64,000 nucleotides of DNA. Origin: Sinomicrobium soli. Lineage in GTDB: Bacteria > Bacteroidota > Bacteroidia > Flavobacteriales > Flavobacteriaceae. Made by a program: the position numbers and the translations under genes. The stretch spans positions 62,001 to 126,000 of the forward strand of contig NZ_QLNV01000005.1 of NCBI RefSeq assembly GCF_003285545.1, given 5' to 3'. A model generated the notes under the pieces. That model worked only from the letters and a program-made list of their open reading frames with translations, was not told the origin of the DNA and ran no database searches. Of this stretch, positions 1 to 8,601 are shown piece after piece; the stretch's first letter is position 1, and each line of letters starts with the position of its first letter.

Positions 1-2028
1 CGGGCTCAGAGACCCTATCAATCTGTCGTTTTCATATCCTTTGATGGTTAGTGAATACCTGTTTTGCTCATTGCTTTGCAGCGACCCCCCGATAAGAGTG
101 TTCAAAACACCTTTTCCAAGCTTCAGCGTATATTCCACCTGGGGTTCCCAGATCCAGCTTTTAAACTCACTGTTCCCCAGATAGTATAATCCGTCAGCTC
201 CCGTTCTGTCCAGGGGGTTAAATGCCGTGGAAGGCCAGATCTTATCATCTTCTGTTGTGATGAGATTATATCCTATGCTACTTTTCAGGATAAGGTTTTT
301 AATTGGGGTATAGGTGATAAAGGCATTGGCATTCAGCGTTCTGGTTTTTGCCTCGTATTTTCTATAGATATACGACAAGGGATTATCGCTGTCATAGCCC
401 CCTTCATTCCAGGCCAGATCGCCGTTTTCTTCGTATAGTTTGTAATTTGGGGGAAGTGATATGGAAGCAGTAAGGTCGGAAGACGGGCTGGTGTTCCTTG
501 TAGCGGTATAGCTGGCGGAAAACGACCCGGAAAATTTTTCGTCCCGGCTTTTGGTGGATATGTTTACGAAACTCGATACCCTGGTATTGGGAAAGTCTCC
601 CGGGAAAACATTGGTTTCCCTGTGATAGTTACCTCCGAGCCTGAACTGGATCAGCTCACTGCCCCCCGAAAGCGAAAGCTGTGCATCATGAGTATAGGCC
701 GTACCACCTATGAGCTGTTTGACAAGGTTGTGGTCTCTTAAGGTATCGTATTGTGCAAGGTCGTATACCTGGTTCCGGTCTGAGGCCCTGGAGCTGTTTG
801 CCAGTTCGTAAAGGTCCAGTCCGTCATTTCCCAGGGCTTCTTTTCGCATGGCCACATATTGCTTTGTACTAAGCATGTCGGGCAAAGGGGCCATACTGGC
901 ACCACTTGAAATGTTGGCGTCGAACTTCAGGGTGCCGGATTTCCCCTTTTTCGTAGTGATCAGCACCACGCCATTGGCCCCCCGGCTCCCGTAAATGGCC
1001 GTGGCATCGGCATCTTTCAATACCTCGATACTTTCTATGTCTGCCATGTTAATATTGTACAGGGGGCTTAGTCCGCTCGTGCTGTTGGCGCTTATGGCAG
1101 AACCGATATTGTCGAGAAATTCCCCACCACTTGCTATAGGCACATTATCTACTATAATTAACGGTTCGTCTGAAGCGCCGTTCAGTTTATCTATCTGGGT
1201 ACGACCCCTGATCTCGATATCAAATCCGGAACCCGGATTACCATTGTTCTGGGTGATCAGCATACCTGGTATCCTCCCCGACAGGGCAGCAACCGGATTA
1301 ACCACGGGAGACTGGCTCAGTTCTTCGCTGGTAATCCTGGAGATGTTCCCGGTACGCATTCTCTCGGAGGTGGAATAATATCCTGCATTTATCGTGACAC
1401 CGTCCAGCATATCCACTTTTGTGACCAGGGTAATGTCAATAACTGATTTATCCCTAACGGTTATTTCCTGTGATTCAAACCCCATTGCGGTGAAAACCAG
1501 TACATTTTCGCGGTTGGGTACTGCAATGGTATAATTCCCGTCCATATCGGTAAAAGTTCCCGAAGAAGTTCCTTTGATACGTACGGTAACACCGGGCACG
1601 GGGAGACCCTCATCGTCGGTCACCGTACCGCTTACTCCTTCCTGAACCCTGTTAAACTGAGATTTCTCACGGATAATGATGGTGTTGTTACTGGTGAGTA
1701 TGATATTGAAATCTTTTTTCTTTATGACCATTCCAAGGAGTTTGTTGGCATTGATGTTTCCTTTCCTCAGAAAAATTTTCGGGAAACCTGCAAAGAGGTC
1801 AGACCTGTAAATAAAGGAATATTCTGTCTGTTGATTGATCAGGTCGAAGACCTCGTCCACACTGTAATTGCGGTCGCCTGAGATAGTAATTTCCCTGTTT
1901 TGTGACAAAACTTCCCTGGGAGAAAAACCGAATACTGTCGTACAGAATAAAAGAATAAAAATTCTCATGAAAAAAGAGAATAATATTTTTAATTTTGGAA
2001 AAAGGACGGGTGTAAAATCTATTTTCAT
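1..2028 (-). CDS. SusC/RagA-family TonB-linked outer membrane receptor, truncated by window edge
   Basis: Reading the minus strand from an ATG at 2028 gives an open frame that runs off the window at base 1 (676 codons seen; the family is usually 1000-1100, so the C-terminal barrel is missing). The N-terminus has a hydrophobic signal (RIFILLFCTTVFGF), then an STN-like domain (about residues 45-110), a carboxypeptidase-regulatory-like beta domain (GTVTDDEGLPVPGVTVRIKG) and a TonB plug ending in the typical DATAIYGSRGANGVVLITT. Such receptors import oligosaccharides or other large nutrients through the outer membrane with TonB energy. The STN domain marks the transducer class that signals to a FecR anti-sigma, and fecR and sigma genes sit just upstream. 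A second in-frame ATG at 1968 is an alternative start. Substrate unknown; any SusD partner would lie outside the window. Confidence 0.93.
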   Translation of the reverse strand, partial: MKIDFTPVLFPKLKILFSFFMRIFILLFCTTVFGFSPREVLSQNREITISGDRNYSVDEVFDLINQQTEYSFIYRSDLFAGFPKIFLRKGNINANKLLGMVIKKKDFNIILTSNNTIIIREKSQFNRVQEGVSGTVTDDEGLPVPGVTVRIKGTSSGTFTDMDGNYTIAVPNRENVLVFTAMGFESQEITVRDKSVIDITLVTKVDMLDGVTINAGYYSTSERMRTGNISRITSEELSQSPVVNPVAALSGRIPGMLITQNNGNPGSGFDIEIRGRTQIDKLNGASDEPLIIVDNVPIASGGEFLDNIGSAISANSTSGLSPLYNINMADIESIEVLKDADATAIYGSRGANGVVLITTKKGKSGTLKFDANISSGASMAPLPDMLSTKQYVAMRKEALGNDGLDLYELANSSRASDRNQVYDLAQYDTLRDHNLVKQLIGGTAYTHDAQLSLSGGSELIQFRLGGNYHRETNVFPGDFPNTRVSSFVNISTKSRDEKFSGSFSASYTATRNTSPSSDLTASISLPPNYKLYEENGDLAWNEGGYDSDNPLSYIYRKYEAKTRTLNANAFITYTPIKNLILKSSIGYNLITTEDDKIWPSTAFNPLDRTGADGLYYLGNSEFKSWIWEPQVEYTLKLGKGVLNTLIGGSLQSNEQNRYSLTIKGYENDRLIGSLSP

Positions 2029-2128
2029 AAATTCAACGTGTGTTAGTTAGATTAATGGTTTAATTAATGCATCAGAAGGGGGAAGTACAGGTCTGTTTTG
2101 TAGGAAATTCAACCTGTGTTCCCCTGTT

Positions 2129-3301
2129 TTATTTAAGAATTACGGTATTTTCATTGATCTCATAGTTTATATTATTCATTTCACTTATAATTTCAAGAAT
2201 ATCGAGCAGGTTCTGTTTTTTCTTTAACCCCCCGTTGAATGTCAGGTTTTCCAGGTCCTTGTTTTTAAAGACGACATCCACGTCATACCATCTGGACAGC
2301 ACTTTCATGATATCTTTAAGCGGAGTATTGTCAAAGCTGAATATTCCGTCTTTCCAGCAGATCTCCCTGTACACATTTGCCTGGTTTACGGAAATTTTCC
2401 CGTCATCCAGGCTCATAACAGCCTGTTGTCCGGGCAGGAGAAGCTGTTGCGAACCCTCTCCGGTGATTTTTATTTTCCCTTCGGACAAGGTGGTGTATAT
2501 GTTTTTTTCGTTTTTGTAGGCCCTGACATTAAATTCCGTACCTAAAACCTCTATTTCCTGGCCGGGTGAAATAAGCTTGAAAGCATCTCCCTGGTGTTCC
2601 GTGCCGGGTGACACATCAAAGTAGGCTTCTCCGTATACCAGTTCTACCTGCCTCGTTTGTCCCGGATGAAAAAATACCGGATACCGGAGTTGTGAATCCG
2701 AGTTGAGCCATACGACAGTTCCGTCAGCCAGTTCTACCCTGAACTGGCCTCCTCTCGGAATGGTCAGTATATTAAAATTATTTTCCCGGAGTTTTCCCGT
2801 ATTGGTACTGTAAACCAGGCTTTCGTCGGTACTGTAATGAATACTGTCGATAAAAGTATTGCCCTTTCCCAGAACGATTTCATCACCGTTACCCAATTGT
2901 AAAAGCGCCTTGTTTGTACCCGGCCTTATGTCCTGTAGTACCATTTTTGTGGTAGTCTCTTCCTGTTTTTCATTAGGGGAGGAGTCGTATAATACAACGA
3001 GGGTAAGGCACAACAGGAATATACAGGCAGCTGCATACCGGAATATCCTGATGCGGCGCACGCGCTTCCTGTGTTGTAACGAGCTCCCGAACTTCTGCCA
3101 GGAAGGATGATGATCGAAACGGTGTTTTGCATTCAGCAATGAATGGAGTTCTACATATTCCTTAAAAAGCACTGTATTTTCATCGCTTTCTATCCATTTG
3201 GTCAAAAGGTCACTTTCCTCTTCAGAAATTCTCTTTTCTATATATTTTAGAATTAACTTATTTGCTTCTTTTTGTTTCACTTTGTCCCGGGTCTTTACCA
3301 T
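2129..3301 (-). CDS. FecR-family anti-sigma factor with DUF4974 C-terminus
   Basis: Protein of 390 residues from the ATG at 3301. It has a cytoplasmic N-terminal domain that should bind the sigma factor, a single membrane segment (about residues 88-106, ACIFLLCLTLVVL), a periplasmic FecR domain (VELADGTVVWLNSDSQLRYP, then GEAYFDV) and a C-terminal DUF4974 domain (PLKDIMKVLSRWYDVDVVF). FecR proteins hold an ECF sigma factor inactive until a loaded TonB transducer signals across the periplasm. The gene lies between the divergent sigma gene and the co-oriented susC-type gene 100 bp downstream. A GTG at 3364 would extend the protein by 21 residues, but it would overlap the sigma promoter region, so I prefer the ATG. 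Confidence 0.9.
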   Translation of the reverse strand: MVKTRDKVKQKEANKLILKYIEKRISEEESDLLTKWIESDENTVLFKEYVELHSLLNAKHRFDHHPSWQKFGSSLQHRKRVRRIRIFRYAAACIFLLCLTLVVLYDSSPNEKQEETTTKMVLQDIRPGTNKALLQLGNGDEIVLGKGNTFIDSIHYSTDESLVYSTNTGKLRENNFNILTIPRGGQFRVELADGTVVWLNSDSQLRYPVFFHPGQTRQVELVYGEAYFDVSPGTEHQGDAFKLISPGQEIEVLGTEFNVRAYKNEKNIYTTLSEGKIKITGEGSQQLLLPGQQAVMSLDDGKISVNQANVYREICWKDGIFSFDNTPLKDIMKVLSRWYDVDVVFKNKDLENLTFNGGLKKKQNLLDILEIISEMNNINYEINENTVILK

Positions 3302-3327
3302 TATGTCGTAAAAAAAGGTAAAAACCC

Positions 3328-3356
3328 TTGACTTATTTAATTTTTTTTCACATTTG
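3328..3356 (+). promoter_or_regulatory. Putative Bacteroidota-type promoter of the ECF sigma gene
   Basis: TTG at 3328-3330, an 18-bp spacer, then CACATTTG at 3349-3356, seven of eight matches to the TAnnTTTG -7 element. It lies about 34 bp before the sigma factor ATG at 3390, in the divergent gap with fecR. Confidence 0.5.
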
Positions 3357-3389
3357 CAGTACACTTTTTCCAGCTTTAGTCTATTATCT

Positions 3390-3929
3390 ATGTATAAAGA
3401 GCATCATATTCTATTGAAAAATATCCGCGATGGAGATATACATAGCTTTGAGAAAATTTATGCGGAATTCTATGAGAGCCTGTGTCGTTACCTGCTGAAT
3501 TATACGACAGACAGAAAGGAAATCGAAGATGCCGTTCAGGACAGCTTTTTGTATTTATGGGAGAAGAGAAGAAAAATTGAGATAAAGACCTCCCTGAAAA
3601 ATTACCTGTACAGAACGGCTTATAATCGTTTGGCAGATAAGTTCAGAAAGGGGAAAAGGCAGGAGAGCATGCTTGATTTTTACTATCATACTGCCGTGAT
3701 GGAAGTGACGGAGACAGACCCCGAGTACAAGTCACAGCGTATAAAAAAGCTGGAAGAGTGTATCTCCGGATTGCCGGAACGATGCAGGAGAATATTTGTG
3801 GCCTGTAAAATATCAGGGCTTAAATACGGGCAGGTTGCGCAAGAATTCAACCTTTCCCTGAAAACGGTTGAAGGCCATATCACCAATGGCTTTAAATTAA
3901 TAAGGGCATGTATGAATGACGGGGAATGA
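3390..3929 (+). CDS. ECF RNA polymerase sigma-70 family factor
   Basis: Protein of 179 residues. Sigma region 2 is seen near the N-terminus (FEKIYAEFYESLCRYLL, then EIEDAVQDSFLYLWEKR). Region 4 is at the C-terminus (LPERCRRIFVACKISGL, then a helix-turn-helix VAQEFNLSLKTVEGHI). Regions 1 and 3 are absent, as in ECF factors. The gene is divergent from fecR, which fits a sigma/anti-sigma pair controlling the SusC-type receptor. The ATG at 3390 is chosen; a TTG at 3354 in the same frame would start inside the likely promoter. Confidence 0.92.
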   Translation: MYKEHHILLKNIRDGDIHSFEKIYAEFYESLCRYLLNYTTDRKEIEDAVQDSFLYLWEKRRKIEIKTSLKNYLYRTAYNRLADKFRKGKRQESMLDFYYHTAVMEVTETDPEYKSQRIKKLEECISGLPERCRRIFVACKISGLKYGQVAQEFNLSLKTVEGHITNGFKLIRACMNDGE

Positions 3930-3934
3930 TCAAA

Positions 3935-3968
3935 CAAAAAAAGCCCCTATCCCTCGCGGGATAAAGGC
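3935..3968 (-). terminator. Rho-independent terminator of tatA
   Basis: On the minus strand an 11-bp stem (with two G-T pairs) and a GCGA loop is followed by seven T residues; on the plus strand this reads as an A-run (3935-3942) and hairpin 3943-3968. It lies 24 bp beyond the tatA stop. The plus strand has no T-run, so it does not obviously serve the sigma gene. Confidence 0.75.
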
Positions 3969-3991
3969 CTTCAGATATTATGGTGAAGTTG

Positions 3992-4183
3992 TTATTCCTT
4001 CTTGTTGTCGCCCGGCACCGGCTCTTCGTCCTTGGTGGCGTTTTTAAATTCCTTTATCCCGCTCCCGAGTCCGCGCATCAGTTCCGGTATCTTCCTGCCG
4101 CCGAAAAGCAGCAGTAATACTACGACGATCAATATGATCTGTGGCGCACCAATCATTCCTAAGATAATATTCAATGACATCAT
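3992..4183 (-). CDS. tatA: Sec-independent protein translocase subunit TatA/E
   Basis: Small protein of 63 residues, the usual size of TatA in this phylum. One N-terminal membrane helix ([18 protein letters not shown]) is followed by the hinge and amphipathic helix [20 protein letters not shown] and a short acidic/polar tail. TatA forms the pore-like complex that exports folded twin-arginine proteins across the inner membrane. Two adjacent ATGs (4183 and 4180) leave the exact start open. It is divergent from the M23 peptidase gene; tatC is not in the window. Confidence 0.92.
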   Translation of the reverse strand: MMSLNIILGMIGAPQIILIVVVLLLLFGGRKIPELMRGLGSGIKEFKNATKDEEPVPGDNKKE

Positions 4184-4198
4184 TTTTAATTACTTTTA

Positions 4199-4211
4199 CT
4201 CACCAGGTGAG
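4199..4211. promoter_or_regulatory. 13-bp perfect palindrome upstream of tatA
   Basis: CTCACCAGGTGAG, a perfect 6+1+6 dyad, lies 16 bp before the tatA start in the divergent gap with the peptidase gene. It could be an operator, but no regulator can be named. Confidence 0.25.
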
Positions 4212-4367
4212 ATTTAAAATGCTCCGGCACAAAGACCGGAATGTTTGGTTTCTCCATATATGCCCCGTGGTGTTCCGGGACGCTTTGCAGTAACAAAGGT
4301 AAAAAGAAAAGTTGAATCGGGGCGTTAATTATTATATTTTTAAGATATAGTACGGAACGTATAGCGT

Positions 4368-4375
4368 TATATTTG
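4368..4375 (+). promoter_or_regulatory. TAnnTTTG -7 element before the M23 peptidase gene
   Basis: TATATTTG is a perfect match to the Bacteroidota -7 element and ends 8 bp before the ATG at 4384. No TTG is seen at the -33 distance. Transcription would start almost at the start codon, so the mRNA would be nearly leaderless. Confidence 0.45.
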
Positions 4376-4383
4376 CAGGAGTT

Positions 4384-5265
4384 ATGACACAGAGCAAACC
4401 CAGAAGAAAGAAGCTTGCAAAAAAGCTTTTGCACAAATACCGGCTGGTCATCCTCAATGAGGACACCTTCGAAGAGCGTTTGTCGTTCCGGCTGAACAGG
4501 CTCAACGTTTTTGTGGTAGGCACGTCTTTTGCCGTGTTTCTCATTGCGCTCACCACCATCCTTATTGCGTTTACCCCGCTCAGGGAGTATATACCGGGAT
4601 ATTCCTCTACGGCATTGAAACGCCAGGTTGCCGATCTTACCTATAAGGCGGATTCGCTCGAGCAGGTACTGGGGGCGAATGACCGTTATATCACTAACGT
4701 CAGGAAGATACTGACCGGAGAGGTCAGTCCCGAAGAGATAGGCGGGGATACTCCCGGGGATTCCCTGTCGCCGGAAGACCGTCCGGACCCGTCCGGCGTA
4801 GACCTGTCACCCGGAAAAGAAGACCTCGCCCTGCGTGAAGAAGTGGCTATGGAAGATAAGTACAACCTGATGGGCAGTGCCATGTCTGAAGTGGATTTTG
4901 TACTTTTTCCTCCTGTATCCGGGGCCATTTCCAATGAATATAACCTCGAGGAAAAACACTTTGCCGTGGATATTACCGGTGTTTCCGGAACCCCGGTGAA
5001 GGCCGTTGCCGACGGGATCGTTATCTTTGCCGAATGGACCGTGGATACCGGGTATGTGTGTATTATAGAGCATTCGTTCGGACTGATCTCCGTATACAAG
5101 CACAACGGCTCCCTGAGCAAGTCACAGGGCGACCTGGTGAAGGCCGGGGAAGTGATAGGAACCATGGGAAATACGGGAGAACTGACTACCGGGCCCCATC
5201 TGCACCTGGAATTGTGGAGTAACGGATATCCGGTAAACCCCACGGACTATATAGATTTTGATTAA
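4384..5265 (+). CDS. M23-family zinc metallopeptidase, inner-membrane anchored
   Basis: Protein of 293 residues: basic N-terminus, one membrane helix (about 43-64), a short helical stretch (75-110), an acidic, proline-rich linker (113-150) and a C-terminal M23/LytM domain (about 175-290). The zinc ligands are visible: H192 and D196 in HFAVD and H274 in GPHLHLE, with H272 beside it. The topology puts the enzyme in the periplasm, where M23 proteins cut peptidoglycan crossbridges or, if degenerate, activate amidases. It heads a same-strand run with a GH3-like gene 66 bp downstream. Confidence 0.9.
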   Translation: MTQSKPRRKKLAKKLLHKYRLVILNEDTFEERLSFRLNRLNVFVVGTSFAVFLIALTTILIAFTPLREYIPGYSSTALKRQVADLTYKADSLEQVLGANDRYITNVRKILTGEVSPEEIGGDTPGDSLSPEDRPDPSGVDLSPGKEDLALREEVAMEDKYNLMGSAMSEVDFVLFPPVSGAISNEYNLEEKHFAVDITGVSGTPVKAVADGIVIFAEWTVDTGYVCIIEHSFGLISVYKHNGSLSKSQGDLVKAGEVIGTMGNTGELTTGPHLHLELWSNGYPVNPTDYIDFD

Positions 5266-5331
5266 AGAACAAGGGCTTCTGTACCTGATACCGGGTATTA
5301 AGGATGGCCGTAGCAATATTTCATTTGGCGT

Positions 5332-6828
5332 ATGTCTCTAAAATCCTTTGCGGCAAAGATTTTTGCCGGAAGTGTATACCGCAGTATACAACGGTGGGCC
5401 GGCAGGCCCGTAGAAACTCAGGAAAAGGTATTCCGTAACCTGGTTACCGCAGCGGCTTCAACCGCTTTTGGCAGGGACCATCATTTCGGGCAGATCAGAA
5501 CCCATGCAGATTTTGTTAAGAATGTCCCGGTACGCGATTATGAAGAACTCAGGCCTTATGTAGACCGGGTGGTCAGCGGAGAAGAAAATGTCCTCTGGAA
5601 GGGAAAACCCCTGTATTTTGCCAAAACTTCCGGAACCACTTCGGGAGCAAAATACATTCCCCTCACCGCCGAGTCCATGCCATACCATATCCGTGCAGCC
5701 CGGAATGCGATATTGTGCTATATCCATGAAACGGGAAACTCCCGGTTTGTAGACGGGAAAATGATCTTTTTGCAGGGCAGCCCGGTACTTCAGGAAAAAA
5801 ACGGGGTGAAGCTGGGAAGACTTTCCGGTATCGTAGCCCATTATGTGCCGAAATACCTGCAGAAAAACCGTATGCCCAGCTGGGAAACCAACTGTATAGA
5901 GGACTGGGAAACCAAGGTCAGTGCCATTGTGGAGGAAACGCTTTCCGAAAACATGACGGTGATCAGCGGGATCCCCTCCTGGGTACAGATGTACTTCGAG
6001 AAATTACAGGCGCGAACCGGTAAAAAAGTGGGGGAGATCTTCAGGCATTTCGAACTGTTTATCTACGGGGGGGTCAATTACGAACCCTACCGGGCGAGGT
6101 TTGAGGCCCTTATCGGCAGAAAGGTAGACAGTATAGAACTGTTCCCTGCCAGCGAAGGCTTCTTTGCCTTCCAGGATTCCCGGAAGGAAAAGGGAATGCT
6201 GCTGCAGCTGGATTCCGGTATCTTTTACGAGTTTATCCCGGCCGATGAGTTTCCCGGTGAAAACCCGGCACGGCTCACCATAGGAGAGGTGCGCCCCGGA
6301 GTTAATTACCTCATGATCATATCCACCAATGCCGGGCTTTGGGGGTATAACCTCGGCGATACCGTACAATTCACCTCCGTAAACCCGTATCGCGTTATCG
6401 TCTCCGGCCGGATAAAACACTTCACTTCTGCTTTCGGCGAACACGTTATCGCCAAGGAAGTGGAGCAGGCAATGAAAGAGGGGATAGCCGGTTTCGGGGG
6501 CAGTATCAACGAATTTACCGTGGCCCCGCAGACCGACCCGTCCGAAGGGGAACTGCCGTATCACGAATGGCTGATAGAATTCAGTGAAGAGCCACAGGAC
6601 CTGGAAGGGTTTGCAAAAAGGGTGGACCAGGCCCTGCAGGGACAGAACAGTTATTATTACGACCTTATTTCGGGAAATGTGCTCAGCCCTCTGAAGATCA
6701 CTAAAATCAGGAAAGGTGGCTTTGCCGGGTACATGAAGAGCATAGGCAAACTCGGCGGGCAGAACAAGGTGCAACGGCTTTCCAACGACCGGAAGCTGGC
6801 AGAACAACTGTATGAGTATAGGGCTTAA
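5332..6828 (+). CDS. GH3 auxin-promoter family protein, adenylate-forming acyl amide synthetase-like
   Basis: Protein of 498 residues. The ATP-binding loop of adenylate-forming enzymes is seen as KTSGTTSGAKYIPLT (about residues 99-113), followed by the GH3-type motif SIELFPASEGFFAFQ and the AMP-binding LGDTVQFTSVNPYRV. Plant GH3 enzymes join carboxylic acids to amino acids through an acyl-adenylate. The bacterial homologues have no settled substrate. The gene lies between an M23 peptidase and a DUF6909-like gene (36 bp to its ATG), all on one strand. Function as amide synthetase is inference from family. Confidence 0.85.
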   Translation: MSLKSFAAKIFAGSVYRSIQRWAGRPVETQEKVFRNLVTAAASTAFGRDHHFGQIRTHADFVKNVPVRDYEELRPYVDRVVSGEENVLWKGKPLYFAKTSGTTSGAKYIPLTAESMPYHIRAARNAILCYIHETGNSRFVDGKMIFLQGSPVLQEKNGVKLGRLSGIVAHYVPKYLQKNRMPSWETNCIEDWETKVSAIVEETLSENMTVISGIPSWVQMYFEKLQARTGKKVGEIFRHFELFIYGGVNYEPYRARFEALIGRKVDSIELFPASEGFFAFQDSRKEKGMLLQLDSGIFYEFIPADEFPGENPARLTIGEVRPGVNYLMIISTNAGLWGYNLGDTVQFTSVNPYRVIVSGRIKHFTSAFGEHVIAKEVEQAMKEGIAGFGGSINEFTVAPQTDPSEGELPYHEWLIEFSEEPQDLEGFAKRVDQALQGQNSYYYDLISGNVLSPLKITKIRKGGFAGYMKSIGKLGGQNKVQRLSNDRKLAEQLYEYRA

Positions 6829-6841
6829 TATAAAAATCCCG

Positions 6842-6849
6842 TATTTTTG
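6842..6849 (+). promoter_or_regulatory. TAnnTTTG -7 element before the DUF6909-like gene
   Basis: TATTTTTG matches the Bacteroidota -7 element and lies 15 bp before the ATG at 6865. No clear -33 TTG is present, so an internal operon promoter is possible but not certain. Confidence 0.4.
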
Positions 6850-6864
6850 CACGGAAAACAGGAT

Positions 6865-8580
6865 ATGAACAAAGTAAAGAACAGAACCAGGGCACAGGAA
6901 TCTACCAATGCTATTGAACGGATGTATATCGCTATGAGGCATCTGCTCAACAGGGGGTTTTACAAGCCGATGGGTATTTCGGGGGAAACACTTAGAGAGT
7001 CATTGCTGCTGCTCCGCCCGGAAATATACGGTTCCATTGCCGAAAACAAGGTAGAACTAAACGGTCTGACCTATATCCTGGACCGGCTTCCCATAGGGAT
7101 AGAGGAATGTCGCTATATCAACCTCACTTCGGATGAAGGATACAAAAAATCGCATTTTCTCCCTATTATCCCTCCCAAACGGAGACGTAACTGTTACCGT
7201 GTGGATGCGGAACAGATGAATGTGGAGATCACCAGGGGGCGGTCGGATATTTACGATATCCTTACCCATCTTACCTTCCTGTATATAGAGTCTGATAAAA
7301 TACGGCGAAGGGTATATCAGGATGAAACAGGAGAAATTACAAGAGACTGGTTTAAGCTGGAGTGGGCCGTACAGAAGGGAAAGCTGTCCAGGGCAGAGCG
7401 GGAAGGGGCTCTTATTCATGTGGCCAGTATCCTGGGCCGCACTTTTGAGGAGGCACTCGATGCGCATAAGGCATTTGCCACCAAACAGATGCCGGAACGG
7501 TTTTTACATATCATCTACTGGATGGGAAAACTCGCCATAGAGGAGGAACGGGACAACAACAAGAGGGCCATAACCTTCAGCCCCATTCTCAGGGAACGGC
7601 TCGGGCACCATATTCACGGAGAGCGGTGGGCCAATACCATCAAGGGGATACTGCTTGAAAACAACCTCCTGCACCGGCCTGTTCACATCATAAGTGCCAA
7701 TATGCACAGTGTGATGAACTCCCTGTTTGCTTCCGAAGCACTGAAAAAGGAAGTCCCGGGCAAGGAACGCCTGGAACTTTATGAAATGCTGAGCCTTCCC
7801 GAAAATGGCCATTTGCGGGAAAAGGTCACTTCCTTTGCCCGCAGGAACGGGATGATCTCCGTAGATGACAGCTCGGGTACCAATATAGATGTACAGGTAT
7901 TCGACACCTCGAAAATAGGTTTCACACATAAGGATTACCATTTTAAAGCAGGTGCCGACGGAGAATATCCCCTGTTGTTTGTTATGGATTACGCCTTTGG
8001 CGAACAGGCCTATGAAACCATTGACGAGTTTTTAAAACCCTATAAAGACAAAAAGAAAAACAAGGCCGGGGAAAAGCTTCATTTTCTCAATGTCAGGTCG
8101 GTTTCCATTATGGGAAAGGCAGGGATACTCGAAGGCGGAAAGGGCGACCTGATGATCCCCTCCGCCCATATTTTTGAAGGCACGGCAGATAATTATCCGT
8201 TTGAGAACGAACTCTGCAAAGCCGACTTTGAAGGATATGGCCTCAGGGTGTTCGAAGGAACCATGATAACGGTTCTGGGGACTTCATTGCAGAACAGGGA
8301 CCTGCTCAAGTTTTTCCATGAGTCTACCTGGAATGTGGTGGGACTGGAAATGGAAGGGGCCCATTATCAGAAAGCCATACAATCGGCATCGAGGATCAGG
8401 AAAAGTATTGCTGAGGATGTAAAGGTGAGGTATGCCTATTACGCGTCTGACAACCCCCTGGAAACCGGGAGCACGCTCGCTTCCGGCGGACTTGGAACAA
8501 CGGGGGTCAAGCCGACGTATCTCATTACCCGGAGAATTCTGGAGCAGGTCCTGAATGAGCAGGAAGAACAAACGCAGTAA
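6865..8580 (+). CDS. DUF6909-like conserved protein with nucleoside-phosphorylase-like C-terminus
   Basis: Protein of 571 residues from the ATG at 6865 (an in-frame TTG at 6847 lies inside the -7 element and is rejected). I believe it belongs to DUF6909. The N-terminal half is helical and charged, with a basic patch PPKRRRNCYRV. The C-terminal 200 residues resemble the purine/uridine phosphorylase fold: a GKAGILEGGKGDLMIPS segment, a VVGLEMEGAHYQKAI segment like the VEMEA motif that grips the nucleoside sugar, and a later D-P-like ASDNPLETG. No signal peptide or membrane helix is seen, so it should be cytoplasmic. It sits between the GH3 gene and a Wzz-like gene (21 bp). Role unknown; nucleosidase or nucleotide sensor are possibilities. 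Confidence 0.7.
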   Translation: MNKVKNRTRAQESTNAIERMYIAMRHLLNRGFYKPMGISGETLRESLLLLRPEIYGSIAENKVELNGLTYILDRLPIGIEECRYINLTSDEGYKKSHFLPIIPPKRRRNCYRVDAEQMNVEITRGRSDIYDILTHLTFLYIESDKIRRRVYQDETGEITRDWFKLEWAVQKGKLSRAEREGALIHVASILGRTFEEALDAHKAFATKQMPERFLHIIYWMGKLAIEEERDNNKRAITFSPILRERLGHHIHGERWANTIKGILLENNLLHRPVHIISANMHSVMNSLFASEALKKEVPGKERLELYEMLSLPENGHLREKVTSFARRNGMISVDDSSGTNIDVQVFDTSKIGFTHKDYHFKAGADGEYPLLFVMDYAFGEQAYETIDEFLKPYKDKKKNKAGEKLHFLNVRSVSIMGKAGILEGGKGDLMIPSAHIFEGTADNYPFENELCKADFEGYGLRVFEGTMITVLGTSLQNRDLLKFFHESTWNVVGLEMEGAHYQKAIQSASRIRKSIAEDVKVRYAYYASDNPLETGSTLASGGLGTTGVKPTYLITRRILEQVLNEQEEQTQ

Positions 8581-8601
8581 TTTTAGAAAACAGCTAATGT
8601 T

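Noticed and set aside
995-1378. Open frame of 127 codons on the plus strand
   Set aside because: It is antisense to the conserved plug domain of the SusC-type gene.
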